From Zingiber officinale (taxonomy: Eukaryota > Streptophyta > Magnoliopsida > Zingiberales > Zingiberaceae): a stretch of DNA of 64,000 nucleotides. Positions 21,746 to 33,639 of the stretch are shown piece by piece. The notes beneath the pieces are model-generated. The model searched no databases, was not told the DNA's origin, and worked only from the letters and a program-made list of their open reading frames with translations. A program made the position numbers and the translations under genes. The DNA is taken from assembly GCF_018446385.1 (NCBI RefSeq), contig NC_056000.1, positions 47,648,722 through 47,712,721 of the forward strand, written 5' to 3'. Positions within the stretch are counted from its first letter, which is position 1, and each line of letters begins with the position of its first letter.

Positions 21746-24721
21746 GAAACCAAGTGGATTTTGGACAGTGGTTGTTCCAAACATATGACTGGAGATCACA
21801 CCAAGTTCACTCAACTCACTTACAAAAGCTTAGGAACAGTTGCCTTTGGAAACAACGGCAAACTCAAGGTAATTGGTATAGGTAATATTAAATTAAAAAT
21901 AGACTTTATAATTATAAATGTTTTACTTGTTGAAAATTTTAAATATAATCTTCTGAGTATAAGTCAATTATGTGATACTAGGTATAAGGTTAAATTTCTA
22001 TTCTCAGAATGTTTAATCAAACATCTAGATAATCCTACCATAAGCCTAAAAGGTTTTAGAAAAGACAACATCTATGCCATTAACCTAGCCACTTCTTCCA
22101 TTAAGTGTTATTTAACACAAAAAGAAGAAACATGGTTATGGCATAGAAGAATGTCTCACACCAACTTTAGAAATATAAGCAAATTAAATGGACTAGTGAG
22201 AGGCTTACCAAAATTACCTAACATAGATTCAACCATATGTAATGCTTGTCAACAAGGTAAACAAATTAAATCCACTCACAAACCAATGAATCAGCCACAA
22301 ACCAACTCAATATTAGAACTTCTACACTTAGATCTTTTTTGACTCCCATAGAGTCAAATCCATAAATGGAAACTTATACTGTTTAGTCATAATAGATGAT
22401 TATTCTAGGTTTACTTGGGTAAAATTCTTAAAACATAAAGACGAAACTTTTGAAATCTTTACAAACTTTTGTAAACAAATTGAAAATGAAAAAGATCTTA
22501 AAATTAAAAGAATTAGGAGTGACAATGGGGGAGAATTTAAAAATCATAATTTTAACAAATTCTGTCTTGAAAATGGCTACCATCACGAATTTTCATGTCC
22601 TAAAACCCCCCAACAAAATGGAATTGTAGAAAGAAAAAATAGAACCTTACTAGAAGCCTCTAGAACTATGTTAAATGAATATAACCTACCTAAATATTTC
22701 TGGGCAGAAGCTGTTAGCACAGCCTGCTATGTGCAAAATAGAACAACATTAAATAAAATACATAATAAAACCTTCTTTGAAATATTTTATAACAAACAAC
22801 CTAACATAAAATATTTTAAAGTATTTGGGTGTCCAGCCTTCATCCTAAATACTAGAGAACATTTAGGAAAATTTTCCTCTAAAATTGAAAATGGAATTTT
22901 TGTAGGATATTCCCTAAATAGTAGAGACTATAGAATTTATAATAAGGTTACCTTAAAAATTGAAGAAACTACTAATGTAAAATTTGAAGAAACTAAACAA
23001 AACTTAGAACTTACACAACCACTTGAATTTGTTTCAGAAACCAACCAAACTCTAAGTCATGAAGAAGAGGAACAACATCAAGAGAGTCAACCCCCTAGAA
23101 CAATAAGGGATAACTCAAATCACCCAACTGATCAAATAATTGGTGACCCAGACTTGAGAGTACAAACCAGATCATCCTTTAGAAACCTAAGTCAAATTTC
23201 TCTAATTTCAAAAATTGAACCCAAAACTGTAGATGAATCCCTACTAGACCCAGACTGGATTATAGCTATGCAAGAAGAACTAGCCCAATTTGAACGTAAT
23301 GAAGTTTGGGACCTAGTACCAGCACCTAAGAATAAGAAAATAATAAAAACAAAATGGGTATTCAGAAACAAATTAAGTGAAACTGGGGAAATTACTAGAA
23401 ATAAGGCTAGGCTAGTTGCCAAAGGGTTTAGTCAGGTTGAAGGACTTGACTATGATGAGAACTATGCCCCAGTAGACAGATTAGAATCCATTAGAATGTT
23501 ACTAAGTTATGCAGCCCATAAGGGATTCAAACTATACCAAATGGATGTTAAGTCTGCCTTTCTTAATGGACTAATAAAAGAAGAAGTTTATGTAGGTCAG
23601 CCTCCTGGGTTTGAAAGTCTAGAACACCCTGATTACGTTTTTAAGTTAAAGAAAGCATTATATGAACTTAAACAAGCACCCAGGGCATGGTATGAAAGGC
23701 TAACATCTTACTTAACATCTAAAGGATTCAACCAAGGTCAAATTGACCTAACCTTGTTTGTTAAATCATTAAATACAGACATATTTATTGCACAAATATA
23801 TGTAGATGATATAATATTTGGTTCAACAAATTCAGATTTTTTAGAAGAATTTATTAATCTAATGGAAAAAGAATTTGAAATGAGCTTAGTAGGAAAATTA
23901 ACTTATTTCTTAGGATTACAAATCAAACAAACAAATGAAGGAAATTATATTTATCAACACAAATACACTAAAGAATTACTTAAAAAATTCGGAATGGAAA
24001 ATACAAAAGAAATAAAAACACCTATGGCAGTAAACACAATCTTAGATAATGACCCAAATGGAAAACCAGTTGATTTAAAATATTATAGGAGTGCAATAGG
24101 TAGCCTACTGTACTTAACTGCAAGCCGACCTGATATTCTAGATACCAAACTTGTGCTAAGGAATCTCATTTGACACAAGTTAAAAGAATTTTTAGATATC
24201 TTAAAGGAACAACAAATGTAGGAATTTGGTATCCTAGGACCAATAATTTTGAACTAATAGGGTATTCTGACTCAGATTATGCTGGATGTAAATTAGACCG
24301 CAAAAGCACAAGTGGTGGATGCCAATTATTAGGTTCATCACTTGTTAGCTGGTTTAGTAGAAAGCAACATTGTGTTGCTCTATCTACAACTGAGTCAGAA
24401 TACATAGCTATAGGCGAATGTGTTGCACAATTATTATGGATGATGCATACTCTAAAAGATTTCAACTTAAATATCACAAATGTAAAAGTATTAATTGACA
24501 ATATAAGTTCAATTAACTTAACCAAGAACCCTGTGCATCATTCAAGAACCAAACATATTGAAATTAGGCATCACTTTATCAGGGATCATGTTACTAAAGG
24601 TGATATTGAACTCAAATACATTGAGTCCAAATCAAATTTAGCTGACATTTTCACAAAACCACTCCCTGAAAGTGAATTTAGCAACTTACGTCGAAAATTA
24701 GGGATGTGCTTAATAGACTAG
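21746..24721 (+). pseudogene. Element B pol: protease, integrase, reverse transcriptase, RNase H
   Basis: Protease: WILDSGCSKHMTGD near 21750, with the copia DSGC active site. Integrase zinc finger: WLWHRRMSHTN and CNACQQGKQ (about 22135-22260). Integrase core: [32 protein letters not shown]. Reverse transcriptase: [20 protein letters not shown] and the YVDD box ([12 protein letters not shown]), with [12 protein letters not shown] at its end. RNase H: YSDSDYAGCKLDRKSTSG, STTESEYIA and DIFTKPLP. Frame breaks occur at the T-run near 22340 and between 24140 and 24175; the reverse-transcriptase frame 22668-24173 is otherwise open for 501 codons. Codon use is AT-rich, like the rest of the element and unlike both host genes. 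Confidence 0.95.
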
Positions 24722-26027
24722 GAGTTTCAAATTTCAAAAACATTTTCAAAAATGGCTTTCTCAAATTATAGGTTGAAACATATTGTGTTTTTAAAACCTT
24801 CCTCTTTTTATATTTTCAAATAAAGTTTTAGCCTTAGACTAGTTCAAAATCCTTAGAAAACATGTACCCATAGGACTAGTCTTTGAGCATCTCACCAACA
24901 CCTTAGGTTTACCTTGCTTGTGTTTGACAAACATAGAAAGGGGTGAGATGCATAGGCCAACTGTCTGGACTTAAGATGCTTATTTCAGTGCATCAGCATA
25001 AGTCTGGACGTTAAATACAAATCAGACATTAATCAGATTAAGTTCATCAGTCAAGTCAAATACTGACTGCTTATAATCAACTTAATCTGACTAACCAAGT
25101 GAAAGCTACTATCTTCTGATAGTTAGTTAGTACCTAATTGGTTAGACAACTGTTTAATTTTAAGTGTCAAATTCAGGGGGAGAAATTAATTAAAATTTTG
25201 TATATTTGAAAAATGCTTTTGTACATCTATTTTAAAACTAACACTAGTTTTCAAGAAGTTAAATTTAACTGAGTGTTTGAAAAATTGAAAGTTTGAAAAT
25301 CCCACCTAATTTTTAAAAACTTGATTTTAAAGTTGAAATTTGTTACAAATTTAAGCTTATTCAGTTTGTAACATATGCTTGAAAATTAAACTTTCCAAAC
25401 TTAGTTTTTAGCAAATTAGCTTTAACAAATTTATTTTGGCTAAAATTTTACTTACTTAAAACTAGATTCAACTTAGTGTTTGAAAATTGGAATTTGAAAA
25501 TTAGATTTTACCTTTTGAAAAATATATGTTACTTAAAATCTAAATTTGAAAAACCTGATTTGAAAAATTTTACACGTTTGAAAAGATTATCAACCTTAAA
25601 CTTATAACTTTTAAAATTCATTATTGCAAATATTATCTTTTGAAAATTACTCTGCAATCTAAGTTTTTCATAACTTAGCTATTTTTCAAAGGCTAAAAAG
25701 TAAAATTTAAAGTAAATTTATTTTAATCTAGATTCCCCCAAGTCAACTTAACTATTTTTAACTTGGTTTTTAAAAAAATTGTACTTTTATCAGTATCTTT
25801 TTTAGCTGTCTCTTAAATTTATAAATTTTTACAGTAACTCTACACTATGCTTGTTTACCATTGCCTATTTTTGATGAATGCCAAAGGGGGAGGGTTAGGT
25901 GGTTAAGTTAGCTAAACCAAATTGAAAAACCAAAACTAACTTTAAAAAATCATGTACCTGTTTTATTTATTTTTTGCGTCTTTTCACTAACTTAACCAGG
26001 TTGTCATTCCATCAAAAAGGGGGAGAT
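24722..26027 (+). other. 3' non-coding region and polypurine tract of element B
   Basis: AT-rich, with no envelope-like frame visible. It ends in aaaaagggggaga (26014-26026), the polypurine tract directly before the 3' LTR. Confidence 0.85.
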
Positions 26028-27079
26028 TGTTGGTGCGGGTAGCACTAACGGTCTAACCTAGGTTTTGATGAATAACAAATGGGTTAAGTTAGTTTTGTTG
26101 TTGTCTGATACTTTGATCGAGTGTGCAGGAGAAGTCCAGACAGGTCGACGGGCTGACCGGATGTCTGGCACGAAGCCCAGCTAGGTCGACGGGCTGACCG
26201 GATAGCTGGCGAGAAGTCCAAGCGGGTCGACGGGCTGACCGGACGCTTGGCGAGAAGTCCAGCTAGGTCGATGGGCTGACCGGATAGCTGGCGAGAAGTC
26301 CAGACGACGTCTGGCAGGTGAGTAAAGGTAAGTCACTGGAGGGGAGTGACTGCGAGGACGCGTTCTCGGGAAGGGAACATTAGGTGTCGATCCGGCTTAG
26401 ATCCATTTCGGATATCTAAGTCGAGATCGTGACTAGATTCCGGTCTCGGAAAGACGGAATCTAAGTCATACTTTTTCTGTTAATTCATACTTTATAAATT
26501 GTGCTAACAATCTGTATTGCAGGGTATATTTTGCCTCGGACTAACCTTGTTTTGCAGGAGAAGGAATCTCTGGAAAAAGGTGGTCCGGGCGCTCGGATCG
26601 CCCGGAGGCAACTTTTATCCTCTGCGTCGCCTCACTACGTGGAGCATCCTGACTGAACTTGCCACGTCGCACCAGGGCGCCCGGAAGGGATCCAAGTGCC
26701 CGGAGCAGCATATAAAAGAAGCCCCAGGGGTGGAGCTTCAAACAGAACTGAGAACTCTTCGACTGCTTGCTCTGCTGCTCTACGCTTCTACGACGCTAAC
26801 AAAGCTCCGACAAAGTGCTCCTTCTTCTTTAGTTAATTTCCTTGTCGGTATCACTTTGTTTCATTAGCATTTCTTGTACTCTTTTTTTAATCATATTTGA
26901 ATTGCTAGTGATTGCCCAATGAAAGTGGTCAAGGACCACGGGCCTTCGAGTAGGAGTCGTCACAGGCTCCGAACGAAGTAAAATCAACTGTGTTCATTTA
27001 CTTGTCCGCTGCGTACTTTTACACTCGAGTTTTCGAATCGATATTCACCCCCCCTCTATCGAACGATCACGGTCCTACA
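26028..27079 (+). mobile_element. 3' LTR of element B
   Basis: 1052 bp, nearly identical to the 5' LTR. Visible differences: the fifth hairpin module has lost its core, leaving ccagacgacgtctgg (26300-26314), and the palindrome near 26590 is longer (gggcgctcggatcgcccgga). A few single-base changes occur elsewhere. Confidence 0.95.
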
Positions 27080-27084
27080 CTTTC

Positions 27085-28063
27085 TTTAATTAGACTAGAC
27101 GAGCTTTTTTCTGAATTTGAACTTCAGGAACAAAATAATGCTACTCGGACCGAGAAAGGTATTGCTTTGATTGTGGGAACAAGCAGAATGCAGGAATCAA
27201 AAGCAAAGCGCAGAATCGAACCTGAGTCCGAAGATGAATCGGACTCAGAAGATGACGACGATGAAATTACAACCGAGCTCATAAAATTTGTACGAAAAAT
27301 GTGCAAAAAGAATAAGGTAACTCAATGGAACATGAAGGCCAAGTCTAGAGTTACCTGCTATGGCTGCAACCAGAAGAGACACTACAAGCCGAAGTGTCTG
27401 AACCAGAAGCAACGAAGAAGGAAGGCCTTGAAAGCAACGTGGTCCGAGTCCTCTGAAGATTCCAATGAAGAATACGAGCAAGCAACCTTCCTTGCTCTAC
27501 CAGTACAAGCATACGTTGCCGAAACAAAGTCCGAATCAGAAATTGGAGTCGAATCGGAAATCGAGTCCGAAAGAAGCCACGGATCCGTATCCGTTTCTGA
27601 AGGGTCAAACAATATTGTAAGTTCCCTAATTTCTGGTACTAAAATTGATGAATTACATACTTTAGTTTCATATTTGTTAAGAAAGTTGGCAAGATCCAAC
27701 TTCCGAGTCAAGTCACTCTAAAAGGAGGCAACAATCCTTAAAGAGGAGATTAACCTAAGTCCTTTGACTGAGCCAGTTCAAAATGGAAGTTTAACCCAAG
27801 CCCAACAACTTGAGAAAGAAAATTCCATTTTAAAAACACAAGTTAAAGGACTTAAGTACACGTTGGAACGATTCATTATGGGTTTCAAGAATCTTGAACT
27901 GCTTCTTGGAAAACAAAGGGTCATATACAACCGAACTGGACTTGGATACAAGGCCAAACAAAAATTTAGATCATACTTATCATTAGTAATTCGATTGAAT
28001 AGAAAATTAGTCCAATCATGTGTCCCCAAGTCCAATCTGATTAATCAAGTTGGACTCAATTAA
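27085..28063 (+). pseudogene. Element A gag, C-terminal part
   Basis: Continues the frame broken at 18036: LIRLDELFSEFELQEQNN, an acidic stretch (EPESEDESDSEDDDDE) and a CCHC zinc knuckle, CYGCNQKRHYKPKC (about 27354-27395), which is intact. A Ser/Glu-rich linker follows. A stop at 27719-27721 is followed by an open coiled-coil piece to 28063 (LEKENSILKTQVKGLK, then YNRTGLGYKAKQKF), as in B. The knuckle shows that A once had a nucleic-acid-binding gag. Confidence 0.85.
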
Positions 28064-29211
28064 TATTGGATTCTCAAGAATCAAATACATTACCTTGATA
28101 GACCTTATCGAGGCTATGATCCAGGAGGAGCAAATAAAAAGATGATTTTTATCATTAAATTGATTTGTTTGATGCTTGATTTACTACTCTTATTATATAT
28201 GCTTAGACTAGTGTAGATAAGGACTTAGACTTGATCTACACTTGACTAATTAGACCTAAGATTTTCAGGAAGAAAATTAAATATTAAATTTCTTTAAAAA
28301 GCCTTGTCTAGAAGTGGTTGATGATCCAATATCCAAGAAGGCCTAGTACTTCGTCATAGCTTGAAAGCCAATTATTCAAATAAATATTTAATTGGCTAAC
28401 TGTTAAACCTTGATCTAACTCAAATGTTGATCAATCCTTAGATTTGAATTTAAGATTAAATTAATCATCCCACAAAACTATCAAGGTTCCCTGATTGAAA
28501 ATTTAGAAAAGGGTGAGATGGATCTTGGTTTAAAATATAAAGTAGTTAACCAAAATCAAATTAATTAAAATTAATTCAATTAAGTTAACTTAATTAATTT
28601 CAAAATATTAATTAATCTTAATTTCAAAATATTATTTATAAAATCATAATTAATTTCAAAATCATAATTAATTTTAAAATCAAATCATAATTAATTTTAA
28701 AATTATAATTATTTTCAAAATCATAATTAATTTACAAAATCATAGTTAATTTTAAAATCATAATTAATTTTAAAATTATAATTAATTTTAAAATATTACT
28801 TAATTTCATACTTAATTTCAAAATCGTAATTAATCTCAAAATTTAATTAATTTTAAAATCATAATGAATTTCAAAAATTTTAATTATTTGATTATTAATT
28901 TTAATTATTTGACTCAAATCCAAACTCGAGTTAAATCCAATGGAAGAGTCTACCGAATTAGGGATGCGCTTAAGGTTAGTATAATTTACAAAACACCCCT
29001 ACAAGTAGTAGTTTAGATCATCTACATGCTAATATAGATAATTATGAAATTGTCCCTAGTATGCTGCATGACTATCTAGATTTTGATCAAGTCAATGAAG
29101 ACTTTGATCAAATTGACATCAACCGTGACTTAGTCAAACAAACCATTGACAAATCAATTCAGACACATTAATTAATTCAAATATTAAAATAAATTAGAAT
29201 TTAAAACTTAA
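28064..29211 (+). other. Element A spacer, first copy, AT-rich
   Basis: Contains tccctgattgaaaatttaga followed by gggtgagatgg (28488-28520), the same phrase as at 30172-30200 and in B at 21458-21490; the spacer therefore seems duplicated in A. 28540-28900 is a degenerate array of ataattaatttcaaaatc. A short open piece (about 28980-29171) translates as HANIDNYEIVPSMLHDYLD without an ATG near its start. Confidence 0.55.
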
Positions 29212-29661
29212 AAAAAAAATGAGAAAATAACTTTAGATAAAATTAATAAATACTTTAATAAAGTATTTAATAATCTAGACAATATAAATTTAGAAAATTC
29301 TATAAAAAACCAAGATAATTTAATTAACCAAAAATTAAATTTTAAAGATAAGAATATTCTAATAAATTCAACTAATAATATAAACTTAAAAGACAAAGAA
29401 AATATAAAGATAAATTCAAACATTTCAATAAAACTAAAATCAAATTTAATAAATTCAAAATTAAATATTAAAGAAAATTCAAAATTAATCGTTAATAAAA
29501 AATTAAGAGATAAATTTTTAAAGAATTATAATTCAAACCGTTTAATCAATTCAAATTTTAAAACTAATAAAAATTTAAACACTATAAATCTTAACTTAAT
29601 AAAATTAAAATTGAAAGAAAATTTAAATATTAAATACACTCTTTTAAGAGGGAAAATTTGA
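29212..29661 (+). CDS. ATG-less 150-codon open frame in element A (function unknown)
   Basis: From 29212 to the TGA at 29659-29661 one frame has no stop, in DNA of more than 80% A+T where TAA should be frequent. The predicted protein is dominated by Lys, Asn, Ile and Leu (for example KITLDKINKYFNKVFNNLD, then INLNLIKLKLKENLN) and has scattered Asp/Glu. It ends RGKI, stop, just before ggaaatcaataatttaagag. That is the same position relative to the spacer as the end of B gag (KTKI, stop, then ggccaataattcaaggggag). I infer a C-terminal extension or split exon of the A-family gag. There is no start codon and no homology I recognise. Confidence 0.4.
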   Translation, partial: KKNEKITLDKINKYFNKVFNNLDNINLENSIKNQDNLINQKLNFKDKNILINSTNNINLKDKENIKINSNISIKLKSNLINSKLNIKENSKLIVNKKLRDKFLKNYNSNRLINSNFKTNKNLNTINLNLIKLKLKENLNIKYTLLRGKI

Positions 29662-31122
29662 CCAATTTAATTAATTAAAAATTAAAAATTTAAATTTAAA
29701 TAATTATAAGGGAAATCAATAATTTAAGAGGAGACTCCAAACTAGTTAGCACCACAAAAAATAACCTACTCGATAGGGTAATTAGGATTAACTTAAAAAG
29801 GACAAAGTTTAACTTGACCTACGGTACTGGTAAAGTTTTGGATAATAGTAGATTAGGGAAGCTCTGTATATACATGTCTACGAAGATATGACTTCGACCT
29901 AATGCATTTGGCTGAATGGAACTAACTGAAGGTACTCCTTATGGATCCTAACTAGTTAGATCAAAGTTTTGTACTAAGTTCAGTAGAAGAGACTATTTGA
30001 AAAACCTCGAAGACATGGTTACTCTAATGATGTCCAGGCAACTCACCATAGCCCAGAAGTTTATCCAAAGAATGCATGTTTATTGAGCTCAAAGCTAAAC
30101 CTGAATCTAACACAAAGTTAAACCAAACCCTAAAATTGAACTTAACTCATCTAACAAAAATTATAAAATTCCCTGATTGAAATATAAATTGGGTGAGATG
30201 ACTAAGGATTTTAAAATTAAAATTTAATTAATATTAAATTAAATTAAAATTAAATTCATTTAAATTAAATTTAAATTTAAATTTAAATTAAATTAAATTA
30301 ACATTACAATTAAATTAAATTAAATTAAACTAAAATTGAATTAAGTAGAATTTAAATTTAAATTAAGTTAAAATAAAATAAAATAAAATAAAAATAAAAA
30401 TAAAAATAAAATAAAATAAAATAAAATAAAAGAAAATAAAAGAAAATAAAAATAAAGATAAAAATTTAAATTTAAATTAAAATTAATTGACATTAAAATT
30501 AAATTAAATAAAAATTTAAAATAAAATAAAATAAAAGCTAAAATAAAAATAAAAAAATAAAAAATAAAAATTAAATTAACATTAAAATTAAATTAAAATT
30601 AAAATGGAAATTAAATTAAATTAAATTAAAATAAAATTAGATTTGATTAAATTAATTTAATTTAAATTAAATTTAATTTAATTAAAATTAAAATTAAATT
30701 TAATTTAAATTTAATTTAAATTAAATTAAACTAAAACTAAAATTAAATTAGATTATAAATTAAATTAAATTAACTTAAAATTAAATTAAATTAAAATTAA
30801 AATTAAGATTACATTAAATTAAATTAAAAATAAATTTAAATTATAAATTAAAATAGATTAAAATAAAAATTAAATTAAATTAAAATTTACATTAAAATTT
30901 ACATTAAAATTAAATTAAATTAAATTCAAATTCAAATTAAAAAGAAATTTAAATTGAATTAAATCAAATTAAATTAAATTCAGATTTAAATTAAATTAAC
31001 ATTAAATTAAAATTAAATTAAATCAAATCAAATTAAATTAAATTAAATTAAATTAAATTCAGATTTAAATTAAATTAACATTAAATTAAAATTAAATTAA
31101 ATTGTAATTAAATTAAATTTAA
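29662..31122. repeat. Element A spacer, second copy, and long low-complexity tract
   Basis: 29700-30190 matches the B gag-pol spacer. From 30190 to 31122 the sequence is almost entirely made of aaattaa, aaataaa and aattaaattt units with no longer period. It stands where B has its 34-bp repeats and then pol; here pol is absent. No coding frame. Confidence 0.8.
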
Positions 31123-31250
31123 CCCTTGGTACTAGCTGTGGTTGGCAGGTGGAAAAATCTTAGGGAGTGGTAACCCTAGGATCTAGGGGGCGGTAACTGT
31201 AGGTGGAAAGTTTTGGCGGGTCGAGTGCTTCGGATAAAATCGTAGAGTCG
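31123..31250 (+). mobile_element. Element A 3' LTR, left piece
   Basis: It matches 16250-16370 of the 5' LTR (agctgtggttggcaggtgga; gtagagtcg end). The first ~220 bp of the LTR are missing. The piece is cut at 31250 by solo LTR C, with duplication agtcg. Confidence 0.8.
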
Positions 31251-32032
31251 TGTTGGTTGCTACTCGGAAAGCCTAGAGGTTTCACTGTACAAAAATTTTG
31301 TACAAAGGTCTGAACCTTTTCCTAGCTACCATGTGTTCTTTTAAATTAAATTTTGGATCGCCTGCGGAACTTAACACGTTTGATCCAAAACTTAATCTAT
31401 TTGTTCTTTTAGGTTTTGACTTGGATCTCCTGCGGAACTTAACACGTTCGACCCAAGTCACCTTAAGTTATTAATTCCATTAAATATTAATTTCCATAAT
31501 CGGTTCCCAGTACTGACGTGGCGAGGCACATGACCTTCTTGGATATGGGAGCAACCACCACCGACTAGACAAAACCTTTTATGGAAAGCTAATATTTAAT
31601 TTCCTAAAATAACTTTAGGTTAACCGAAAAGAACAATCAAATCACAAGGAAAAGAAAAACAAAAGAACACTATATCGAAAACAAATTCGAAACTCTAGAA
31701 TCGTATGCCTCTTGTATTTAGTATTATTTCCAAAAATAACTAGTATGATGCGGAAAGAAAAATTACTAGTTATACCTTTTAGAAAAACCTCTTGATCTTC
31801 TATCGTATTCCTCTTCTAACCTCGGACGTTGTGTGGGCAACGATCTTCCGAGATGAGAATGTAACACCCCAAATTTTATGATTTGGAGTCCTAAAAGACC
31901 TTATTAAAATCTAGAAATACTTTAGAAAAATTCTAGAGATTTTTAGAAATTTTTAGAGTATTTTTATGGAATTTTTGGAGGTCGTTTGGTATTTTTACCA
32001 AAAGAAAGAAGTTGTGACAAAAAAATGTTGAA

Positions 32033-32238
32033 GTCGGGTTTTGAACCCAAGACCCCGGACCTGAATCCGGACTTAGCCAACCAACTGGTCTGGAAACGTT
32101 TTGTTAATAATATATGAGATAAAGTGTATATGATGTAGAACATGGTAATGGAGAATAATAAGAAGGAAAATAAACTGAAGAAGCTGGGTTTCGAACCGAG
32201 CTCCTCGGCCCAAGCAAAACTCGGCCCGACCAACCGAG
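32033..32238 (-). other. Antisense tRNA-like modules 1 and 2 in D 5' LTR
   Basis: On the minus strand, module 1 (32033-32092) reads ccagttggttggctaagtcc (D-arm like), then a ccgga/tccgg stem, then gggttcaaaaccc (T-arm like). Module 2 (32183-32238, continuing past element E at 39399) has ggttcgaaaccc and ggttggtcgg. Element E broke module 2 next to its D-arm-like part. Confidence 0.65.
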
Positions 32239-32739
32239 TGTTAGGACCAAAAGTAGCTAGAGGGGGGGTGAATAGCTCGTCGCGTTCTCTCGGTGCTCGA
32301 CGTTGCTTGGCGTTGCTTGTTTCTTCAAGAATATGCAGCGGAAAATACAGAAACAAATGCAACAACGCTAACACGGTTGGTTTACTTGGTATCCACCTCA
32401 CAAGAGGTGACTAGTCCAAGGATCCACACCACGCACGCACCCTCCACTATGAAAACACTCCTTTTCGGTAACTACCGAGGGCGGAGAAGCCCTACAAGAC
32501 TCTCAGTACAAGAAGAAAGGAAAGGGAAACAAAATACAAGCGTAAAGCTTACAATGAGTACAGAAAACCCTAACCCTAGCTTCTCTTCTTGCCTTTGATC
32601 CGCCTCTTGACTTGGAAAGCTTCCAAGATCCTTCAAGAACTGGCGACCTGATCTTTGAGAGCGCTGTGGAGGAGCTGGCGAGTAATCTGGAGTGAATCGG
32701 TGAAGTTCTACCGCAGCTATAAACGATGTCAACGGTCGG

Positions 32740-32980
32740 ATCCCGATCGATTCGAATGTTCCCAATCGATCGGGGAGGCTTTGGATCGATCCACGGATCG
32801 ATCCAGAGCGCCTCTGTGCTCTGGAAACGCACCTGGATCGATCCACGGATCGATCCAGCGCTTATCGCGCGAAGCAGCCGCGTCCCAATCGATCCACTGA
32901 TCGATTGGGACCTCTGGATCGATCCACGGATCGATCCGTGGCTCGAATGGCCGGATCGATCCATCGATCGATCCAAAGAC
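32740..32980. repeat. Cluster of gatcgatc palindromes (E left LTR)
   Basis: Units such as ggatcgatccacggatcgat and tcccaatcgatccactgatc are nearly perfect inverted repeats spaced 20-60 bp apart. They create Asp-Arg-Ser rich ORFs in several frames, which are artefacts. Confidence 0.9.
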
Positions 32981-33020
32981 TTGGTTTTGTCCAAAACCAA
33001 GTCCTAAACCTCCCAAACCA

Positions 33021-33637
33021 ACATCCGGTCAACCTTGACCTGTTGGTATGTCATGCCTAGCATCTAGTCACCCTTGACCGCTAGGACTCCCTTACCAAGT
33101 GTCCGGTCAATCCTTCGACCCACTTGGACTTTTCTCCGTGCAAGTATCCGGTCAATCCTTCGACCTACTTGGACTTTTCTTTCATGCCAAGTATCCAGTC
33201 AATCCTTTGACCTACTTGGACTTCTCACACGATGTCCGATCATCCTCGATCCATCTGATTTTTCCTGCCCGGCTTCACTCACGTGACTTTACCTAGCTTC
33301 ACTCACTAGGGTTTTCATCCGCCTAGCTTCACCACTAGGACTTTCACCGGCTTCACTCACCAGATTTCCATCCGCCTAGCTTCACTCACTAGACTTCCTT
33401 CCGGCTTCACTCACGGGACTTCCGTCTGGCTTCACTCACCAGACTTTTCTTCTGGCTTCACTCACCAGACTTTCATTTTGCCTAACATCCCAGTTAGGAC
33501 TTCCCAGTCAAGTATCCAGTCAACCTTGACCTACTTGACTCTTCTTCAATCAATATCTTATTGTCAAATATCTAAACCCAAACCAAGACTCAGCTTGGTT
33601 ACCCAGGTCAACCTTGACCTGAGGGATATTGCACCAA
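33021..33637. repeat. String of hairpin modules (E left LTR)
   Basis: Modules such as ccaaca...tgttgg, cctagc...gctagg and ccaagtg...cacttgg surround a core like ggtcaatccttcgacc. Then come short cctagcttcactcactagg modules. Several arms here are damaged relative to the right LTR. Confidence 0.85.
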
Positions 33638-33639
33638 CA

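Larger units (their letters stand above)
18037..27079 (+). mobile_element. Element B: full-length Sirevirus-like Ty1-copia element (9.0 kb)
   Basis: The two LTRs (18037-19096 and 26028-27079) are nearly identical and flanked by a perfect duplication ctttc (18032-18036, 27080-27084). Inside are the primer site (19099-19111), gag, protease, integrase, reverse transcriptase and RNase H in copia order, a 1.3-kb 3' non-coding region and a polypurine tract. Long gag with coiled coil, a non-coding gag-pol spacer and a long 3' region fit the Sirevirus branch. Coding parts have several frame breaks, so the copy is probably not autonomous although its LTRs look young. Confidence 0.95.
32239..33639 (-). 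mobile_element. 3' LTR of element E (left)
   Basis: 1401 bp, tgttaggacc to gcaccaaca. The first ~500 bp agree almost exactly with the right LTR, apart from the very start. The palindrome cluster (32740-32980) and the hairpin string (33021-33637) differ from the right LTR by many small losses and by different palindromes. Confidence 0.9.

Noticed and set aside
24722-26027. Envelope-like gene after pol in B
   Set aside because: Some Sireviruses have one, but no frame of useful length is open here.
32503-33016. Asp/Arg/Ser-rich ORFs on both strands (also 38194-38754)
   Set aside because: They come from gatcgatc palindromes in the E LTRs and appear in both LTRs and several frames.
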